Shown piece after piece: positions 59,656 through 64,000 of a stretch of DNA of 64,000 nucleotides (its first letter is position 1; every line of letters starts with the position of its first letter). The translations under genes were made by a program, and so were the position numbers. Under the pieces are notes generated by a model that was not told the DNA's origin, made no database searches, and worked only from the letters and a program-made list of their open reading frames with translations. The stretch comes from Cinnamomum chago (lineage: Eukaryota > Streptophyta > Magnoliopsida > Laurales > Lauraceae): NCBI GenBank assembly GCA_038049695.1, contig CP142452.1, positions 81,696,501 to 81,760,500 of the forward strand, in the 5' to 3' direction.

Positions 59656-61050
59656 AGATTGATCGTTATGAGATTGAAATTATTATTTTAGCTGCAGGTT
59701 GGGGGACCCTGAAAATCTCATATGCATATGCATGTCGCGTTTAAGAATTATGTCAAGGGCATTGGCGTTTCAAACTTGTCTTGCAGAAGACCAGTTGTGC
59801 TGTGCGGGAGTTGGGTCATGACTAGTTCACTTAAAGCTAATGCCCTGTGGTAAATGAAAATCTTCTCACAGGGAGGTAGGGTCTTGCGGATTCCATCAAC
59901 AGTGAGCCAAAGAGAACCAGTTGCATTTGAAAGGATCCTCTCCATTGCTTTCCTTTGAAATTCACCATTTGGTAAAATTGGACCATGCCCTGTGCAACTA
60001 TATCCAGAGATTAAAAGGAAGGATGGAAGAAGATGAAGGGCTAGAGAAGGGCTGGTGTGCATGATGACAAAAGGGGCTCCATTAACAAAGGGTGAGGTAG
60101 TACAACAAGGGAAAACACATTTTGTCTTTCCCCTTCTTCAAGTAGGCAGGGAGTATAGGAAGTGGTGGACCCAATATTTTCATTCGAGGGGTGTAGGCTG
60201 TAGAGTAGTTTGGTTTTTGTGAATTTTGAGAGTCGGTTTATAATTTTTATTGGATTCTTGGAAGTGTACCCACAATTTTTATATAGGTTTTGAAAGCGCA
60301 CTGCGGTTTAATGTGTGTGACCCGCATAACTGTACTTGGATATGCCCTTGAGTATAGAGCTCTCTAAGCCCAGCGAGGGTCGGCCTCATACATGCAGGCG
60401 GGCCTTCACTAAGCAATTTCTGTTTCAGGATTGTGTAAAATCACGGGGGGCCTTTGGGATGTAGGACGTAAAGCCTCATACGAGTTCTATTAACAATGAT
60501 TAGAATACAACAATGTCTTTACTTTTTTGCTAACGAAGGATTCCCAACCCTTTATTCCCTTCGGGCCCAGAGAAAAGCCGGGTAAAACCTTTGTGACCCC
60601 TAGGTGGTATAGCATGAGTGGACTCAACCTCCAGATCCTAAAGAGGGGGGGACCCGGAGTTAATACCAAAACCTCTAACTCCGAAAGAGGGAAGAACCGT
60701 GGTCACATTGAAATCTTTAACATCTTACAAGGAACATGAACTCCTTAACAATGTCACATAATTTAATGCCCATGCCATGCGGCCGTGCCTATAAAAAGGA
60801 AACAAAGAAGAAGGACGGTCAATGTGGAGGTAAAAATGGATCCAATTTATACATAAAAATAAACACAATGAACCGAAAGCCAGGGCCACAAATAGGCCCA
60901 CACTCACATTACACAGTTTCTGGTGTACCATAAAAGGTGGAGTATTGAGTTCAAGTGGTGTTCCATGTTCTCCATGGCTCAGGTGGTTTTCCATAGTTGG
61001 GCAGGTAAAGTTTTTGATTGTTACATTAAATAGGTTCTTCCATGGAGTTT
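59656..61050. other. Gene-free DNA, possibly including old organelle-derived sequence
   Basis: No nuclear gene is recognised. About 60300-61050 is less AT-rich than its surroundings and has unusual GGG/CCC-rich passages (TTCGGGCCCAGAGAAAAGCC). That could mean transferred mitochondrial DNA, but I could not match it to a known organelle gene. Confidence 0.3.
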
Positions 61051-61300
61051 TTGGCATTAGCCTATATAAAGCCAAGAACCATGTCTCGAAAAATAAACAT
61101 GACTATTGAATTGGAAAAAGGACAAATGAGAACCGTGGTGAACTATGATGAAAAGAGGACCTTGGCATTAGCCTATATAAAGCCAAGAACCATGTCTCGA
61201 AAAATAAACATGACTATTGAATTGGAAAAAGGACAAATGAGAACCGTGGTGAACTATGATGAAAAGAGGACCTGCCGCTTGCCGCTTGCCGCTTGCCGCT
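61051..61300. repeat. 111-bp tandem duplication followed by a 7-bp repeat
   Basis: TTGGCATTAGCCTATATAAA starts at 61051 and again at 61162. The two 111-bp copies appear identical. Four copies of TGCCGCT follow directly (61273-61300). The period is a multiple of three, so one plus-strand frame stays open across it, but no protein family is recognised. Confidence 0.92.
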
Positions 61301-62355
61301 AAAGAGAAGAACAAAAACTATCGAACTAGGAGGAAAAAGGGAAATAAAAATTATAACCTCTTTAACTATAATGGGAAAACAGGCTGGACCTAGGTCTATA
61401 GATTGGAATTTATATTGATCCGGAATCATGCCTATCTAGCAACTGAAACTTAAATTGACTTTCGGATCCAAATCCATTGATGAATCAAAACCTAAAACAA
61501 TTTTCAAACTTTTTTTTAAAAATTTATTTACAGGTTGAAACCTGCATATAATCATATGCTTATTTCATATCCCTAATGTTCCCTGCACTCCATTGCTAAA
61601 AAGAATGACACCCGCTAAATGCTTAAGCCAAAGCAATGCAACAAATAAGTGGTGCCACCCAAGAACGGCTCCTTTGAACCATAAGTACATCACCTCTTTC
61701 TGCTTTTGTGGGCTCTTTTCCTATTTGTGTGTGCTTTCTTTCTATATGTGAGGACTTCCTTTCCACTTGAATAAGATGCGTTTTCGTATGCATGCGAGCT
61801 CTCTCTTGAATCCTAGCCCACTTAGCTAGGTAAAACAAAGAGAAGAAGTGGTGCCACCTTCTTACCTATTGAAGTAATGGGCTCATTCCAATCCATAATA
61901 ACAAATAATAAAAGAAACTTCTGCCAACTCCATCCTTTGGAGGATCAGTTAGAGGTTAGGTTCCACCCGAGCCATTTTTATTTATTCATTTGAGGCATGA
62001 CGCATGAGAATCCATCCGGTTTCAAGGGATGGAATGGAAAGATACCAAGTCCATCATTTTGTGTTGGAAACAGCATAAACCTATGACATAAGAATAAGTA
62101 GTTTCTTCATTTAAATACATCCCTGACCAATGTTAAGTAATTGGGTGGGTGGGGATCTAAGAAGAGGTCACTTGGCCTACTAAGAAGTTGGGTTAGGTAG
62201 GGCTCTCAAAGGATGCCGTTTGGCATTTCCCACGCTCAATCTTGGCCGTTGGCAGCTAGGGTAACATTTCTTAATACAACCTGAGAACCCAACCAGAAAT
62301 TCAGGGTTGGGGCTCAACATGTGTTATCATTGAGATTCAAACCTGATTAAAAAGC
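61301..62355. other. Gene-free intergenic DNA
   Basis: No gene, RNA or element ends are recognised. Frames of about 70 codons here are random. Confidence 0.45.
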
Positions 62356-62363
62356 GGGCTGAG

Positions 62364-63363
62364 CATGGTTTAAAATCTCGGACGATATCGATTCATATCG
62401 GCCGATATGAGCTGATATTGACCCATACCACGATGATATTTTGTCGCGATACCAAGTTAGGCAAAATATCTCTAAAATATCGGTCAATCTCGGCTGATAT
62501 GGTTAAAATATTGGTTGACCGATATAACCGATATCTTTACCGATATTTCAAAATATCGGCCGAGATGGAATAATGGTAAAAAATCTTAATTTTTTGTAAC
62601 TTTTTCCTAATTTTTCCATTTTCTTCTCCTCTCCCCTCCTCTCCTTAGAGCAATCATGTCTCCATAGCTCATTCTCTTACATATTTCCAAATTTCAACAC
62701 TATTTTTTGAAGAAATCATTTTATTTAGTAAGAGAAAATCAACTTTAACTCCCTTATTTTTACTATTATGTGTTTTTTATTTTTTATTTTTAGATTAAGT
62801 ATAGAAATGAATGAAAAGATCGTTGGCATGTCATCTTTGGGTTTGTGTTATGTTCTTCACTTAAATCTATACACTTTCATACTAGATCTACTTATAAACA
62901 TGATTTTGGGTGTAGATTTTTTTTTAAATCTTCTACTTTAAAAAAAAATTGGAGTATTTATCACACTAAATAGTAAATGCTAATAACTTATTAATAGTGT
63001 ATAGATAATTATTATGTTATCTTTATTTTCTTATATTTTACACTAATAAATTGACCATGAGCCAAAATAATAGTTGTATTATATGAAATATTAGAGAAGA
63101 CAACGAACTGCGACACAAACATGACTTATAACTTAAGGTGACTGATATTTTAATTTATTGTTGTTACTAATGGAAAAAAAAAACATTGTTTTCCAGCATT
63201 TTCTAATATTCTGGATTTTTTTGGATATTTTTGTGAATTTTTTTTATTAAAAAAAATTCACACCGCGACGACCGCGAATGACCGATAACCGCGACCAATG
63301 CCGATATCATATCGGTTTTCGTCCTGGCCAATAGCGCCACCGATACCACGATTTTAAACCATG
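62364..63363. mobile_element. 1000-bp non-autonomous TIR element (hAT-like)
   Basis: The ends are CATGGTTTAAAATC and its exact complement (14 bp). GGGCTGAG (62356-62363) and GGGTTGAG (63364-63371) form an 8-bp target duplication with one mismatch. Near both ends are many CGATATCGG/CCGATATC words, forming long subterminal inverted repeats; the middle is very AT-rich and non-coding. The 8-bp duplication suggests hAT; a 9-bp MULE reading cannot be excluded. Confidence 0.75.
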
Positions 63364-63371
63364 GGGTTGAG

Positions 63372-64000
63372 TCATTCTTGCTGTTCATATTCAACCTAGC
63401 AACCCGACATGAACCCAACTAATTATACTATCTATGGCCTGCCAACCCAACTTGTGTCCCACTTGTTGTTAATTAAGTGCTTAGGGTGACCCTGTTGGGT
63501 TTGGGTTAAGATTTTTAACCCGATAGCCTATACATGCTACCCATAATGCAATTTGCATTTCAGATCATTAACAGGGAGATACTGTTCCATCTTATCAACA
63601 TTCATCAACTGTATAAAATCTTTTTTTTTTTCTTTTTCTCATTCCAAAGAAACAATTGAGAAGTTGCATTAGCTGGCATGAGATATTACACTGCTTGGTA
63701 ATTGTTGATAGGATGAAACAATATCTCCCTATTTCAATGAAACACAGGATCCGGACTCTTAAAATAGATGACCGGTTGAATCAATATTTAGTAAGAGTGT
63801 GGGAATCTAAAGCATGTATTATCATGTATTAGGTAGTAAGAACTTCTCATTCTCACAAATCTGCTGATAGGGAGAGGAGAGCTTACATTCTTGTCTGTAG
63901 TTTTAGGTTTTTCCTGTGAGGAACTTTAGAGTAGAATTCTTTTAGTAAAACTTGATGGGATAAGGAGGCAACTTTGAAAATAATGATGGTGGTGGTGGAC
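63372..64000. other. Gene-free DNA to the window end
   Basis: No gene is recognised. The stretch 63380-63520 is rich in AACCCAAC/GTTGGGTT words on both strands, typical of a decayed hAT-type MITE end. The window closes in a GGT-type simple repeat. Confidence 0.4.

Overview
This is a nuclear window from a flowering plant. Evidence: GT-AG introns, plant-only gene families, tRNA-derived SINEs, LTR and hAT debris, long AT-rich intergenic DNA. The species cannot be named from the sequence; a non-grass angiosperm with a TE-rich genome and long introns fits best. Two ordinary host genes are complete: a ubiquitin-like-domain phosphatidylinositol 4-kinase gamma (+ strand, CDS 28008-29924) and a calcium/calmodulin-regulated receptor-like kinase (- strand, seven exons over 35266-50046, 424 aa).

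The most striking object is a 12.2-kb Mutator-like element (MULE) at 3643-15806. It has a MuDR-like layout: two convergent genes, each apparently started from its own terminal inverted repeat (TIR). From the left TIR runs a plant-mobile-domain/Ulp1-protease fusion gene whose exons all join in frame. From the right TIR runs an uninterrupted MURA-type transposase with DDE residues, SWIM finger and CCHC knuckle. Between their 3' ends lies an array of 14 copies of a perfect 16-bp palindrome (TAGTCGATATCGACTA). The same palindrome occurs once about 122 bp inside each end of the element. Inside the predicted first intron of the PMD-Ulp1 gene, in antisense, sits a captured, intron-containing and now broken fragment of a host D-type cyclin gene (exons 2-6).

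Left flank (1-3642): no gene; a TRIM-like relic and a tandem duplication. 15807-26000: intergenic, with a SINE (tail and target duplication) and a solo LTR with a perfect 5-bp target duplication. 26000-30200: the PI4K gamma gene with a 1.2-kb leader intron and two upstream ORFs. 30200-35265: intergenic with a Tourist-like MITE. 35266-50046: the receptor kinase, whose introns hold a 1.46-kb TIR element, a hAT-like element with a nested RTE LINE piece, a 35-bp LINE insertion with a 13-bp target duplication, a candidate Ty3-type solo LTR and a degenerate ~600-bp tandem repeat. 50047-64000: upstream DNA of the receptor kinase, then gene-free DNA with a hAT MITE (perfect 8-bp TSD), a 1000-bp TIR element, two MITEs, a second SINE and a 111-bp tandem duplication.

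The two host genes are ordinary signalling genes. The MULE is the only multi-gene system here: transposase, protease/PMD accessory protein, matching ends, palindromic sites and a captured cell-cycle gene fragment.
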